Source: Penelope pileata (Eukaryota > Chordata > Aves > Galliformes > Cracidae). Taken from it: DNA of 64,000 nucleotides. The notes under the pieces were generated by a model. It saw nothing but the letters and a program-made list of their open reading frames with translations, was not told the origin of the DNA and searched no databases. Below, in pieces: positions 46,711 through 59,596 of the stretch. Within the stretch, counting starts at the first letter, position 1. Each line of letters begins with the position of its first letter. The position numbers and the translations under genes were made by a program. The stretch is taken from assembly GCA_013396635.1 (NCBI GenBank), contig WBMW01000466.1, forward strand, positions 447,265 through 511,264, in the 5' to 3' direction.

Positions 46711-49700
46711 CCTTGCTGGTGTTGTGGGAAAGTTAAGAGTAGAAAAGCCAAAGTATAATCCCAATGTGAGGTTCCCCTATTATCCTCAGACTTGAAGGAA
46801 GCTTACTAATTGGCTTTTGAAGTAGAAACTTTCCTTTAAAATTATCTAGAATTGGATTTTTCTTTTAAATTTCGTATTTCTCTGGAAATTTGTAAGTTAA
46901 GATTAAAAGCCATTTATCTTGCTCTCCCTCTCACTCATTTTCCACGTTCTTAAAAAAATCACTCACAGTTGAAGCCTCGTGGAAAGAGGGAGAGAAGATT
47001 TTGGGGACAGGAGTGAGTATGGAAGGTTTGGGGGATATGAAGCCCAAGTTGGTGATTTTATGCTCTCGCGTTTTATAGGACAGTAAAATCTGCATATGGG
47101 AGATGTGTTTTTTATAAGGAGAAGGACACACCTTGTGATTTAAGTCAGGATCTCTGGAATCCTGCTGGGTGTGTTTTGAGAACATTTTCTGGAAAAACGC
47201 GTCTTTTTGAAAATAAGTCACTTGGCAGGTTTGTAGAATGGGGAATTGAATGTAAAAATCAGAATGCTCTATTGAAGGGTTGTGCAGTAGATCCAATATT
47301 GCTTGCAGGTGCTGGCCCTCTGACTAGCAGCAAAGGGATGCAAACGTGTTCCTTTTTAGCCTGCTGCCAGGCCCTGCTCAGCGGGGTGAAGCAGTTGGAG
47401 GGCTGCTCTGACCTCAGAAGACCACTTTTCACCATTTTCTGGCACGGCTCACTGTCTCTGATTTCATTTCCAGAGGTGTGTGCGTTCAGAGCCGTGCAGG
47501 CCGGACCTCCAGTTCCGCTCCGTGGCAGCGAGAGACAGATGCTGTGGCCCCGCTGAGCTGTGTGTGAGCACAGCAGCACTGCAGGCCCCAGCAGAGGCTC
47601 CGGGGCCGGTCCCACTGGGCTGTTTATGCCGGGGGTGGAAGGGCGTCACGGGCCTGGGGGCCTCCTGATTCCTGTTGCCAGGGAACCTCCCCACTGCGTG
47701 TCAGAGAGGGGTCAAGGCAAGAGAAAGCGTTGTGGAAAGCAGGAAAACCCACCCGTAGCTTTTAATTTGTTTTAATTTTGCATCCAGATGAGTGACTAAG
47801 AAGGTAATTTGAATGAGGCAGTGTAAAGCTAAGCAGGTGCAGGACAAACGTTCGGCCTGAGAAGTTCATTTCCTAAGGAAATGGTACGGCAAGGCATTCC
47901 AGTGTTGGGATGTAGCCTGGCTGCGTGGGCTGAGAGAACGGTGGTCCCAGGACAGGGATCCTGAAGGCAGAGGCTGTCGGTGGCTCGGGAAGGGGGCAGT
48001 GCCCACTGCAGGCAGGGAAGGGCGGTCAGAGGAGCCCGCCCTGCCCCTGTTGTTGCCCTGGGACTGGCAGCCTGGGCTCAGCCCTGCAGGGTGGTGTCCT
48101 TTTTGGACAAGAGAGTAATCTGTTCTTGTTTAGTAGTCAGTGTGTCAGGTCTTATTCTGTGTGAAGTGCCTTAGCATTTCGAGGAACAAGACAGAAGTCC
48201 CCATCCTTTGCAATCAAAAATATTAAAACTGTATATATGGACAATTATGAAACTGAAAAGAATTCTGAAAAAAGGGTTCTTAGTTTTGCTTAAACTTTTG
48301 AATTGTCATTTTTGTTTTTCCCAACAGAAATTTTGAGAAGTGCCTTAAAATGTTTCAGGGGAGTTTTGACCAAAAAAAAATACTAAAAAAGAACGGAAAG
48401 CTGGTGACTGCGAGGAAGGTCTTTTCCTGCAGAAGTTGTGTTAGTCCTGCAGGCATTAAAGCACGGTATTTTGCTTGAGGATATTAGAATGTGCTTATTC
48501 TGGGAAGGGAAGGCTGCCAAAGACCTGGAAAAAAGCACAGGGCTGAGGAAGAAAGCCAAGAGGATGTGGGTAGTGCAGGTGGGTAATGGAGAAGAAGGTG
48601 TGAAAAATTTCTTTGTGCAGAGAGTAACAAGAAAATGGAGATTGCAGCTGCTGACAGTCTTGTCATCATCTGCTTGACAGAAGTCAGCTGGAGCTGTGAG
48701 CAGTCGCACCTCCAGAGGAGGTTGGTGGGGGCGGCAGCTGGCACTGGGGGCACGCAGCACCCAGCACCCCACGCTGCCTCCAGAGATGCTCAGGACACAG
48801 GGTGAGCAGGACTGGGAGCTGGCTGAGCACAGGCACCCTGTGCCTTGGGGGATTAGAGAGCAGCACTCCTGAGTGGTGCAGCAACCTGCTTGCTGCCAGT
48901 GCTTTGCAGGCAGCGAATGCTCTGGAGGCTGCAGACCCTCCTGCAGCCGAGACAGAACTTTACCTGGGCTGCTGGGTGCTTGCTGGAGGTGAGAGTTACC
49001 TGGGCCCAGCTGTTGTGTGCGTCTGGCGCAGGGGGTGCTCACTGCCGAGTGACTCTGGAGAATCGACTGAGTTAAGCCTCACAGATTTGTATTGCATTTC
49101 ACTGCAAATTTCATTACTTCATGATCGCCAGTTACCGCTTCTTGCTAGTCTGTTCTAACAGACACTCGAAGTCTTGCACACTGGCTAATGAAGTGATGAT
49201 TTTCTCTGCAAAGCATCCTGTGGTCTCCCACAGCAGGCACTGGTGAGAATAAAGCCCAAAGCAGCTAATGGCATCTGCAGGGTTTGCAGCTCATGTGCGA
49301 GCCAGGACTGAAAGCAGTGTTGGCTTTTTCTTCCCTAGCTTTGAATTTCTTCCTGGGTCAGTGGATTTGTGTTTCCATTTAGTAGGTTCATTTAGATTTC
49401 CAGTATTTGGCATTAGTCTGGAGAGAATTAATTGGCTTTCAGAGCTGAACTGGAAAGCCCGCAGGTGTGTTCCTGGGATTTCAGTGCAGCTTTGCCTGGC
49501 AGGGTGCTCTCTGCCCGAGGCTGCTGCTGCAGTCCCAGCCCACGTCACCCCGTGTGTCCCTTGCAGTGAGCGCCGCGCCATCGCTGCTCGGGGCTGGAAT
49601 CCCTCCTGCAGCAAGGGGTTCTGGCAGGCAGGAAAGGACCGCGATCACTGCTTATCCCGCAGCAGCAGCACAGTGGGAGCAGACCCCAGCCCAGGTGGCA

Positions 49701-49914
49701 CGGGCTGAGCAACACCTTCCCACAGGACTGCAGCCCTCTCTGCTGTTACATCTTTCTTTCTTGCTCTCCTGCAATGGTAAAAAGAAACTTCTAGCGAATG
49801 CATGCAGTGCCTTCTAAGACGAGGAGTTCTGACTTGTTTAGACTCGTTGCTGTTGATGTCTGTGAAGCAGTTGTGTTACTCTCTGTAATTTTCCTTTCTG
49901 CTGCTGTCTTGCAG

Positions 49915-49999
49915 GTGCACACGTTCAGGGGCCCGCACTGGTGTGAGTACTGCGCCAACTTTATGTGGGGCCTCATTGCTCAGGGAGTAAAGTGTGCAG
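49915..49999 (+). CDS. CHN1: CHN1 exon, first part of the C1 (phorbol ester/DAG) domain
   Basis: This 85-bp exon encodes VHTFRGPHWCEYCANF then MWGLIAQGVKCA, human alpha2 residues 210-237, plus the first base of the next Asp codon (phase 1 donor G|GTAACG at 50000). With the His in the previous exon it fits the C1 zinc pattern H-x12-C-x2-C-x13-C. The residues that bind diacylglycerol or phorbol ester and insert in the membrane (PHWCEYC, FMWGLIAQG) are intact, so ligand-driven membrane recruitment should be preserved. Ala223 and Gly228, altered in human Duane retraction syndrome, are the normal residues (ANFMWG). The exon is shared by alpha1 and alpha2. Confidence 0.98.
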
Positions 50000-52900
50000 G
50001 TAACGCTCGCTCACTCTTCTTTTCCTATGTCACTCTGAATGTTGTCACTGTTGAATTTGCAGCATGTTTCACCATATGAGGCAAAGGTCTGATCTGACCC
50101 TTGCTGAAATCAAAGGAGGAAGTGTGTTACCTGTGCTGCTGATGGCTTCCGCTCCCCGTGTGGGTACCATCACTGCTGTAATGCAGAGCACCTCCCGAGT
50201 GCTCATGGGGGAAAGGACAGCAGTCATGGGTTTTTGTGTTTTCCTTTCAGAATGAGGGAGAAAACAGATAGATGCCTTCCTAGCCTTATCTCCTTTATAA
50301 CGCTTACATTTACTGATAGGTGTGAGAGACTCACCGAAGGTCTAAATATGCGGGGTGGGCAATCAGCAAATTTCACATTGCTGTTCTGAAACAGACATTT
50401 GGGTTCGTTTTGTCTAAGCCAGCAGACTCCCAGCGTGCCATAGACCCTAAGTCATGTCCTAGGCTTGCAATCTTAAAAGAATAGTGAGAAAGAGGATGAT
50501 GAATAAAGGATGCGCGCAGAAGTGTTGCATAAACATGCAGGTGCTGATATAAATGTATTACACACGTGGATGTCACTGCAGGCATTTCTGGGATTAAGCC
50601 TCTCCACAGTAAAACACTTTAGCAATTTTATTGATGTGATGCTTCTGAAAAGAAAGGACAGTCAGCTCTTTTCAAAAGCAAAAAAGGATCAAAGTGATCA
50701 AAATAGTTTACTGAATTTAAAAGGTATTTTATGACATTCTAGCAGCCACATTGATGTAAATGGTGCAAAGAAATGTTGATGTATAAAGACCTGCATATGT
50801 TGCCCTGGAAACTGAATTTTCAAGCTAATTTAAGAAAATCTGCTCTTCTAACGCTTTCTGAAATCTTGTCTCAAGCAAGTAGGAGAGCTCTTTATCACAG
50901 AACTCCAAAATAATATAAAATGTAAACTAATTAATAGGCAAATGTGATTGAAATATTTTAAAATCCTTCCCCCATAATTATTTGAAACACAATATTCTAT
51001 CATTATCAATAGACTCTGCACCATCCAGGATTGTGTATTAAGTGGTGCTGTTTTAAGAAATTATGGAAAAATGTTTTTTTCTTTCTCAGTATTTCCCCCC
51101 TTACCAAGTATTTATTTGCAGCCATGTCCTTCACTGTTGAATTGAGACTCTTACTACTACGTACTGCTTTTAATGTTGTACAGTGTGCATGTGCAGTGCC
51201 AGCACAGAAAGAAGAGGAAACCTGATGTTGTTCTTGCATGATTTTCTGAATAAAGCATTTAGTTTTTGCCCTCAGATGAGCCTGTAAATGTGCCATCTTC
51301 CTTTCTCACCCAAAGTAGAGTCCACAGTTTTGGTTTGTAGGAGAAATACTAGGCATTGTGAGATTTCTGATAAGTAAGATTGATCCAGAATATCAATAAA
51401 ATCAAGCAGCATGAAGGCTCACAAAGCTACATGGCAGTTTGGAATTAACAAGTAATACTGTTTTTATAACTAAAGTGTTTGTGAATTTGTGATGCTTTTT
51501 AAGTGCAACTACTACAGTGGAGCTGATCCTCTGGTTTTACACAGATTTTTCTAAAAACTTAAAAGAGTGGTCCTCTTTCCTCTTTGTGGGGATGGCAGTA
51601 AGTGCTGCGTGCCTTCTTTTTTCCTCCTTGACAGTCTAGAGGAACATATGTGTATTAAATGACTTCATAGTTTCAGAAACTATAATTAGGGCTTTCTGTC
51701 TTGTGTAAGACTTCATGTCGGTAGCTTCCAGCACCTTCGACGATCTTATTTGTGTTTTAAAATCTCATGTTGTACAACCACGCTCGCTTACTGGAGTGCC
51801 TGAGGAGGGAGAGGTGGCCCCGGTGCTGCTCAGCCAGCCCTGCAGCCACTGGAGGGCAAATGCCCTTTGAGCAGAGGCCAAATCCTGTCCTCTGCAGTGC
51901 AGGGAGTGGTGGCCAGGAAAGGCATGCTCTGAGACAGGAGAGCTTTGTTTGGAGGAATTGCAGTGGGACATCCACCCTGGAGGATGGGAGCCAGAGGCCC
52001 ACAGCACCGCAGGGAGGTGGGGAGCCACCCCTACCAGCATGGCGGGGAGGAACTGAGGCCCGAGTGCCACGGCTTTGGCTCAGTTTGCATGGGTTTCAGG
52101 GATTTTTGTATTTTTGTTGTTGTTGCTTTTAAATCGTTTTGTTCCTGAACTGAGCCATTTTAATGTGGAAACAATAAGGCACAAACACAGGGGGCCACAC
52201 AAGGCTGTTGCTTTCCAGAGTAGGATCATACTTAAAAAAAATTACAGCTTTTAGCGGGCAGTAGCCCACTTGCATTCAAACAGGGTTCGATTCCACTCCA
52301 GGGCAATCCACAAAATCTGCTTTGTGGTGTGTATAATCATTTTATTGAAAATACCTGTGAGCAAAACTGCACTGATCGTATGTGTCACTTTATATTTTTT
52401 AAAGCATTTGCTTTTATAGCAAACAGTTGCACATCTCAAGAGGAATCTCTTAGCTGTACAGAAGTGATAAGTTTAAAAAATATGAATGGGTTACTGCATG
52501 GGCTACACTCAACCATTTTAAATCCTCTTCTCAGCAGAGCACAAAAACATGCAAGTATAGGCATGCAGGGCAGTCCAGGACTGGACAACAGAGATAAATG
52601 TCACCCATTTGAGAACAGAAGAGGGGCCAGAGGAAAAACTGGAGCTTGTTTGTATTGGCTGACAGATTAGCTTTTGTTATGCAAACAAGCCCATTCTTTG
52701 AAAAATAATAAACCAGAACCAAACACTCATAACTGTACGCATGCCATAGCAACCAGCGAGGATGCCTTATCAGCTTGAATTGCCCTGGCTCAGGCTTTGT
52801 TTCAGGCCAGTGTGACCGGATGTGCCCCCCTCAGCCAAAATACAGCCTTGAGCGCGTTCACTGCCTTTTCAGGCACTGCCCAGTGTACCTGGCCTCGGGG

Positions 52901-54393
52901 AGGTGGCTCTCCATAGCTCCTCTGAGGTCAGGGTTTATTGCAGACAGAGGAAGTGTGTGTCTTTTCCCTTCCAGAAAGACCAGAGACAGTTGTAGCCACC
53001 ATCCTTGCCACCTGAGCGGTGGTTATCAGTTGATGTAAGGCATTGGGTCCTGTCTTGACTACGAAGCTTTTGGGATTAATGCATGTCATGAAACGTGGCA
53101 AGACTTTTATTATCTTCCAAAATTAGGACTCAGGGTCATGTCCAGGTTTTGGATCCTGTAGAGGATGAATTGGTGGAATTGGTCTGACTTCTGCTGGAAG
53201 TATATCCAGAGCAAAACAGGAATCATTTATTTTTCCTTAAATTTTATTCTTTGAAATTTTATCTTTATTTCATCAACTTCTTTAAAGAAAGATTTGCTTG
53301 TTTAGAGTGAATCCTTATCACAGACATCTACCCTGCTCTCTCAGAGGATCATGATTCCAATTCATCCTAGCCACAGGCCCTTAAAATTGTTTTGAGCTGA
53401 AGGCTCATCTGTATGCAAGGAATCTGCCTTTTCTGATGGCGTGCTCCATCTCCAGCATGCTTTCCTTTGGGCTTTTGCCATAAGTAGAAATAACTGAAGA
53501 AGTGTTTGAAATTATAATGCCAGCAGCTTGTGTAAACATTGAAGCTCAGCAGAAGCTGATGAAGGCTTAAGAGTATCTCCAGCTCCAAATCCAATACAAA
53601 AACTTAAAAAATGTTTTCTTAATTACATTACTCCTCTGTATGCAAGTCTCTCTCTCCTATGTGAGTCTCCCTGTGCTTACTGTGCTCACCCCATTGCCTG
53701 GAATGCATTGAGAAGAGAAACTGGAACAATATCCAAAGAAAATTTACAGATAAGCAACAGGGAGTTTATTTTATGAATGGTACAAACATGTAAGACCCAG
53801 AAACATTCATGGAGACTGGTGTGTTTCGTTTTGCCTTGCTGTTAAATCCCATTTGTTGGACAGCCCTACTTTGCCCTGCTGATCTGTAGGGATGGAGCAG
53901 ACCCCAAAGAAGGCTGCCCTTCCTCAGGCAGCAGTTGTGCAGGCTCAGTGCTCGTGCTTTTTGTGCCTGGAGTAACTGTTGATGCGCCTGTGATGGTAAT
54001 TCTGCCAAGGGGAAGGCAGGAAAGCTGCCCTGGTCTGCTTGTTGTGTTGCCCACTCGGAGTGCTTGGCATGCCTTGGGCGTGATAAACTACCATTGTGCC
54101 CACACCTGTTCCTTAAAAACACATCCAGACTTCTGAGGTGTGCACCCAGGTTCTTCTGGTTTCCTTGACTGCGTAGAGCCCAAAAACGGAATGAGAGCAA
54201 AGCAGAGCTGCAAGAGGCAGGGTTTAGGGTCAGCGGCTGTGGGAAGGTGGCTGTTTGGAGAACAGCTTCTGCCCACCGCATGCACGTGGTGATGCTGTTG
54301 GAGGAGATGCACAGGATCTGGTGGTGTTCCTGTAAGAAATGAGCTCTAACATTTTGAAATGTTAATCAGGCAGCAGAGCCTTGCCTCAGAGCC

Positions 54394-54427
54394 GTTCCCA
54401 TGGGGAAGCTGTTCCCATGGGGAAGCT
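54394..54427. repeat. Perfect 2 x 17-bp tandem duplication
   Basis: GTTCCCATGGGGAAGCT occurs at 54394-54410 and again at 54411-54427. Each unit contains the palindrome TTCCCATGGGGAA with one extra G. Possibly a small polymorphic minisatellite. Confidence 0.95.
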
Positions 54428-57400
54428 GAAACTGTAAGTCCTAAAAACGGCTTTATCTCCAAGCCCACGCAGACCTGCAAGCCTGGAGCGAGCCAGCGGC
54501 CCATCAGGGAGCTGTTGAGGAGGTAGGCAGGTGTCGTGGCCCGGAGCCAGGGAAGTTTCTGACCAAACTGCCTGTGATCTTTCAAAACTTCCATAAAATC
54601 AAACCACCTCCACCAAACATATTCTCTAGAAAGAACATTTCACCTCTGTTTTCCAGTCAATTTTTGAAGCAGGGGCATATGTGGTTTTTTGATTTGAGAA
54701 GGGGAGGGGGGGAATTGGCTTGGTTTGAGAGGCTTTTTGCTTATCATATTTCATAAGCCCAGATTTTTCTGTAGTATTAGGAAAACTTGTTGCCAAGTAA
54801 CTAACTGCCCTCTAGAAATTCCTTCGTGAAGAATGATGTGCCCTGTAGTGTGCCATACAGTGGGATGGCTGCTAGCAGGTTTAGGGCAGCCTATGCACGT
54901 GTCTGAAAGCAGTTCTGCAGTGCCATTGCTTAGGACTCCAGTGGGGCTAAGGCTGCTGCCAGCTGTGTGTTGCAGGTTACCAAGTGGCACGTATGAGGCA
55001 GGGCAGCAGCACGGCGTGGCTGGCTGTCACCTGGTTGGGACAGCCCTGCTGTAGAGGGCAGACCTTTGTAGCACAGCCCTGTGCCTGGAAGCACAAAGTG
55101 CAGCCCGTAGTGCCAGTGGGGCATTAGTGTGCTTGTTCACACACACTGGGTCTGAGGGAATAGAAAACAGTGCTTTCCCTACTCCAGAAAAGAGCATTAA
55201 ATTATTAAAGGAAAGCTACTCGCTCATGGCGGATTCATGAGAGCAAATTCCTTTCCAGCCTTTTCACCCTTGCGAAAGTAAGGACACCAATGATTTGCGC
55301 TCGAGTAGAACCCATCACCTTCACCTCAGGTGGCTTCCCACAAGCGATGGCAGTGCCGTGTCTGTGGGGTGCCGCAGTGAGCGGTCCTGCCCCAGGCATC
55401 GTGCTGCGCCCACCACTCCGTCCTTATCGCAGATCTCCAACAATCTTTCAGGCTTTCTGCTGATAACAGAACGCTACCTTTTAGCTCTTAAAGCTGCTCA
55501 TCAGAGTGACCAAATGCGTGAATTTTTCTTTGGGATAATTCAAAAATGTGATTAGAATGATGTATGTAGCATATATGGTATAATTCCAGCAGAGCACGAT
55601 CAGCAGCCATGTTAACCAGTAAATCGTAAGCCAAAGGAAATCTAAAACTGACTAAAATCTAATCAGCCTGATAACAAAAAGTGACAGCTAAGTGTATTTC
55701 AGTCTCTGCAAATATTTATAATGTGTGCCCCTGGGGCAGTATTGAAGTACGTGCATCCTTTGGTTGTGCTCATGCGTTAATATGAACACCTTATTTGTTC
55801 TTTCAGCCCAGTGGACTAACATAAGTATTAGCTGTTTCTTAAACATTGCAAAAGCTTTTTCTAGGCATCATGGGAAAGTATGGTCAGGCTGGTTTTAAAT
55901 TTAATACCTCTCACAGAAGCAATGTCACAGCCCACCTGAGCTCCTAGATCAATACACTATTAAAGTCAGGGTAGCTTATCACAGACTTTTAAAGCTGACT
56001 CTTTTTTTTTTTTCCTAAACTTCCAAACTTCCTTTATGTTCTTGAATTTATGACTATATTTCTTTGGTCACATTCTGTATATTTGAAAGGTGGCTACAAT
56101 TTGATAGTGCTATAAAAAGGAATGGTATGCATGACTTACAGTTCTAGTCCTGAGAAGTAATCTCTGCAAGGGTGGAATTCTGATTAACTGAAGTCAGCGG
56201 AAGTTTTCCTATTAACCTGCCAGAGGTCATGACTGCGTCTCTTAAATCTGCCCTGTATTATTAAAGGATTTATTGGCAGATATGATGCTTTAGGGGGGAG
56301 TTTCTTTCACTCCTCTCCAGTTCATACAGCTGGTCAGTGGGTAGGCTCTGATGAGCTCTGTAAGAAATGGATAAGGTTCTTTGTTACTTTAGAGTAGATT
56401 AGGAGTAAAGCTGCTAATGCCAACTTAGCTGCTCTGGATTTATTTCAATATAACTGGAAGTAAATAGACCTTAAATGTGAAATCTAAAGAATCTTGGTCT
56501 TTACAAACCCAGCCAAGTCATGCAGATCACACGCGAACAAGGCAAGCAATCCTAAGGCTTCGCCATGCAGAAGCACACAGGGAGATGCAGGTCTAGGCTC
56601 TCCTGCTCCTTCCTAGCTGATTCTCAAACAATGGGTTTCAAAGCTTTGATGAAGCATCTGCAATGAGAGCAGAGGGCATTTTTATTTAATAATACGCAAT
56701 TTGCAGTGTGACTGCTGTCTTGTAGTACTAACAAGTAGGCTGGATATCATCAGAGCAGAAGGTTGGCACGTTGCACACAGCTGTGGAGCGGAGGGTTGAC
56801 CTTCTGGCCGTGCGCTTTCTACCTCATCTGAGTTAGCGAGACAGACAGGCGGTCGTCCTTCATCCTTGTGTGACTCCGGCCATCAGCTTGGTCAGAAACC
56901 AGTGACTGAGACACGGCTGTTAGCTCAGGAGAGAGATCCACCTGATGGAAACCACAGCACTGGGGAGTTTCCGCTTATTGAAACAAATAGGATTTTTCTA
57001 TTGCAAATTCACCAAAATCTCTTAGAAGTAGATATTGATGTCACATTGCTAAAGTAAGGTGGTCTCCTACATTTCCATAAGAGGTAGAGAGCCTTGGCTG
57101 CTGGAAAGATACCGCACAGCCCAGTAATATTGAAAGTAGTGCTCATGCATTTTGTAAGCATTAAGCATCTGAAATATTACTCAGTTTAAAATGTTTCTCA
57201 GGAGTGTTTGTAAGCCCTTAAGCAGTGGGCCGGTACATAAAATCCAGTCGAGTGTAAAGAAAGACCAAAAGACAGAGGAGGAAAGTTGACTTTTTCTGTT
57301 GTAATTATTATTCTGGCATTAATGAGGTCAGATCCAAAGCCTATTTGAATCTATGGGATTAGCAATAACACAATTATTTTCAGAAGCAAGGTTTTCGCAT

Positions 57401-58516
57401 AGGAAACATCTCTGTAAATTAGATATTTTAATGAAATAAAACTTTCTTGTGTGTAAATATAATTAGGATGAGCTCAGTGAATGTGATAATTGCTTTAAGT
57501 CAAGTATAAGACACTTGGAAGCATGTTTTTCTATTTTTATATGTTTTAGTCTTAATTAGCGTTGTATTCCCAGAAACATAACTCTGAGCTATATTGCTAT
57601 TTATGTGAAGTGGCTAATTTGCACTCACAAAATCACTAGCAAGTCCTCATGAGTAAGATGCAACCATTCCAGTCTTGTAGACAGCAGCTCTCACAGACAC
57701 TGACAGCATTTCTGATAAATATTTTAATATTCCAAACTTTTCACCCCTGTTGGAATGGGCACTTCTTGCAGCAGTGTTAGGAATCCGTGTATGATCACTA
57801 CATTTGCATTCATAAATACTATTTTTATTGCAAAGTTAGGGTTTCAAAACAAAAGAAATGAAGAAATACGATTTCTTATGGAATCTCAGTATGCTTCCTT
57901 TCTGTGTGTGCATTAAGACGTTGCCCCTGATTCTTTGGCTACCTGTTGTTTTTACTCCACCACTGGATCCTTCTTCTGCGCTCGCAGTTTCTTTGCTCGT
58001 GCCCAGCACTACCACTTGTCTGTAGTGAGCAGGGTTTCACCTCGATGGCTTTGCCAAGGTGTGTTCACTACACAAACTGACAAAGGGGTGCGAAACGCAA
58101 GGCTGCAGCTCCCCGGCCATGCCCTGGCCACGCTGCCATGCTTCTTGCTGGCTGCTCCTTCCTCCCAAACACCTGTCAGTCTCCACTGCAGAACAGGGGG
58201 GATTGCAGTGTGGTCAGGACACTGGGCGCTGCCCTGGGCTGTGGGCAGTGCAGAGGCTGGCAGGGCGCAGCAGGGCTGCTGCTGCTGCCAGAGGTAGCGG
58301 CGTGTGCTTAGCTCAGGAGGGACTGCCCTGCTCTAACCATCCTCACTGTGTATTCACCATTGGTTTCCTATAGGTTTTTTTTTTCTCAAACCCTAATTCA
58401 TGTGTTTTGTGTGGTTTTGGACAGAACAAACATTTTTCCATAATTTGATCTCAATTAAGTTTCACTTAAGCTAAATCTCATTTTCCTTTTGCTGTGGAGT
58501 TATTTCTTTATGCTTT

Positions 58517-58549
58517 AAAAAAAATGAATGAATGAATAAATTAATAAAC
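58517..58549. repeat. A-rich tract with (ATGA)n microsatellite
   Basis: An A run is followed by three ATGA-type units, then AATAAATTAATAAA. Simple sequence about 170 bases upstream of the next exon. Confidence 0.8.
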
Positions 58550-58721
58550 AGAATGTCTTCCCTCAGTCATTTTTAAGTGATAGAACTGCTTTGGTGACTG
58601 CTGGCACTGCTTCACAAAGAGCCTGTGAATCTGCAGGAGTGGTAGTTGCAGGATCAGGTCAGGACCTCGGGACACATCTTCACCAAACACCAGCCTAATT
58701 GTCTTTTCGTTTTTCCCTCAG

Positions 58722-58895
58722 ACTGTGGTTTAAATGTGCACAAGCAATGTTCCAAGATGGTCCCAAATGACTGCAAGCCAGACCTGAAGCACGTCAAAAA
58801 AGTGTACAGCTGTGACCTTACCACGCTAGTAAAAGCACACTTCACCAAGAGACCGATGGTAGTCGACATGTGCATTAGGGAAATTGAATCCCGAG
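58722..58895 (+). CDS. CHN1: CHN1 exon, end of C1 domain and start of RacGAP domain
   Basis: This 174-bp exon finishes the Asp codon begun upstream, then encodes 57 codons from CGLNVHKQCSKMVPND to CIREIESR (human residues 239-295) and the first base of Gly296 (phase 1 donor G|GTAAGG at 58896). It completes the zinc pattern C-x2-C-x4-H-x2-C-x7-C, then crosses the short C1-GAP linker (KPDLKHVKKVYSCDLTTLV) into the first GAP helix (RPMVVDMCIREIE). Pro252, altered in human Duane retraction syndrome, is normal (KMVPND). KAHFTKRP differs from the human KAHTTKRP by Thr to Phe, a non-conservative change in an otherwise nearly invariant block. The exon is shared by both isoforms. Confidence 0.98.
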
Positions 58896-59596
58896 GTAAG
58901 GCGTAGTTAATGGGCTCTCGTTGCTTTGCTGATAATCCGTTTAGATTGATCTGGGTCATTTGGGTTTCTGCTGAGTGTATGATTGCTCAAAACAGATTTG
59001 CACAAGGCATTTTATGACTGCCAATTACCCTACACTGTTAATATTGTACTTCATGTTATTTCATGATTTGTACCAGTTATAATTTTTATAGATTTTGCTA
59101 GAACTTGCTTAATGGACAGTTACTGCTTTATTGTTACATATTGGCACCTATATTTCCAGTAATATTTTTATTAAAAAATCAAGTGGATATGCTAAAGCAA
59201 AGCCAGTTAGTATTGACATGTTTCTTCTTGCTAGATCCCCTAACCCACAGAGTATCCTTTTCTGGAATTAGAGTATTTGTTTTCACTCTGAATGATGACT
59301 GAAATCTCATATGCTAATCTCAGTTATTTTTAAATCTGCTGTAATTGACTTAATATGTTTCTTCAGCTCTGAAATGGTTTGCATAAACATAATTTAGTGC
59401 TGATATAACAAGGCAGCTAATGCAAGGGTCAGGGTTAAAAGGCCAGGGTAAGATTTCATTCTGAAAGAAAAGCCTGATAGGGCTTTTAACTGATCCACTT
59501 TTTCTCCCTTAAATGATGAACTCGGCAAAGAAGGAACTGGGTGAAAGGAAACTGAGATTAATACTGATTTTAATCTTGCTAAAATGTTCCCTGCAG
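58896..59596 (+). other. CHN1: CHN1 intron (701 bp)
   Basis: Phase 1 intron between two GAP exons, donor GTAAGG and acceptor gttccctgcag. It is AT-rich and nothing else is recognised. Confidence 0.95.

Larger units (their letters stand above)
37162..49914 (+). other. CHN1: CHN1 intron (12.8 kb) after the alpha1/shared exon
   Basis: Phase 0 intron from donor GTAAGA at 37162 to acceptor ctgctgtcttgcag at 49914. It contains the misplaced promoter contig (38678-40047), bracketed by single N bases at 38677 and 40048. It also holds a T-rich tract near 41.5 kb and several GC-richer patches (about 41.7-42.9, 43.3-43.6, 45.7-46.1, 47.3-48.1 and 48.7-49.7 kb). The open frames in those patches on both strands look like by-products of composition; none shows a domain or spliced structure that I recognise. 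Confidence 0.88.
50000..58721 (+). other. CHN1: CHN1 intron (8.7 kb) inside the C1 domain
   Basis: Phase 1 intron from donor GTAACG at 50000 to acceptor gtttttccctcag at 58721. It is mostly AT-rich with GC-richer patches near 51.8-52.1, 53.8-54.3 and 54.9-55.1 kb and near 58.1-58.3 kb. Apart from a 17-bp tandem duplication near 54.4 kb and an ATGA-type microsatellite near 58.52 kb, I see no gene or element in it. Confidence 0.9.

Noticed and set aside
48383..49042. 219-codon open frame on the minus strand
   Set aside because: Its translation is rich in Ser, Cys, Pro and Leu with no recognisable domain, and the + strand is also open in parts. It sits in a GC-richer intron patch, so chance is the better explanation.
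52284..52294. Perfect tRNA box B (GGTTCGATTCC)
   Set aside because: The flanking bases do not form a T-arm stem beyond two pairs, and no box A, anticodon arm or acceptor stem is found upstream, so it is not a tRNA gene.
53766..54281. 171-codon open frame on the minus strand
   Set aside because: No domain, no splice partners, and composition-driven; overlapping frames are open as well.
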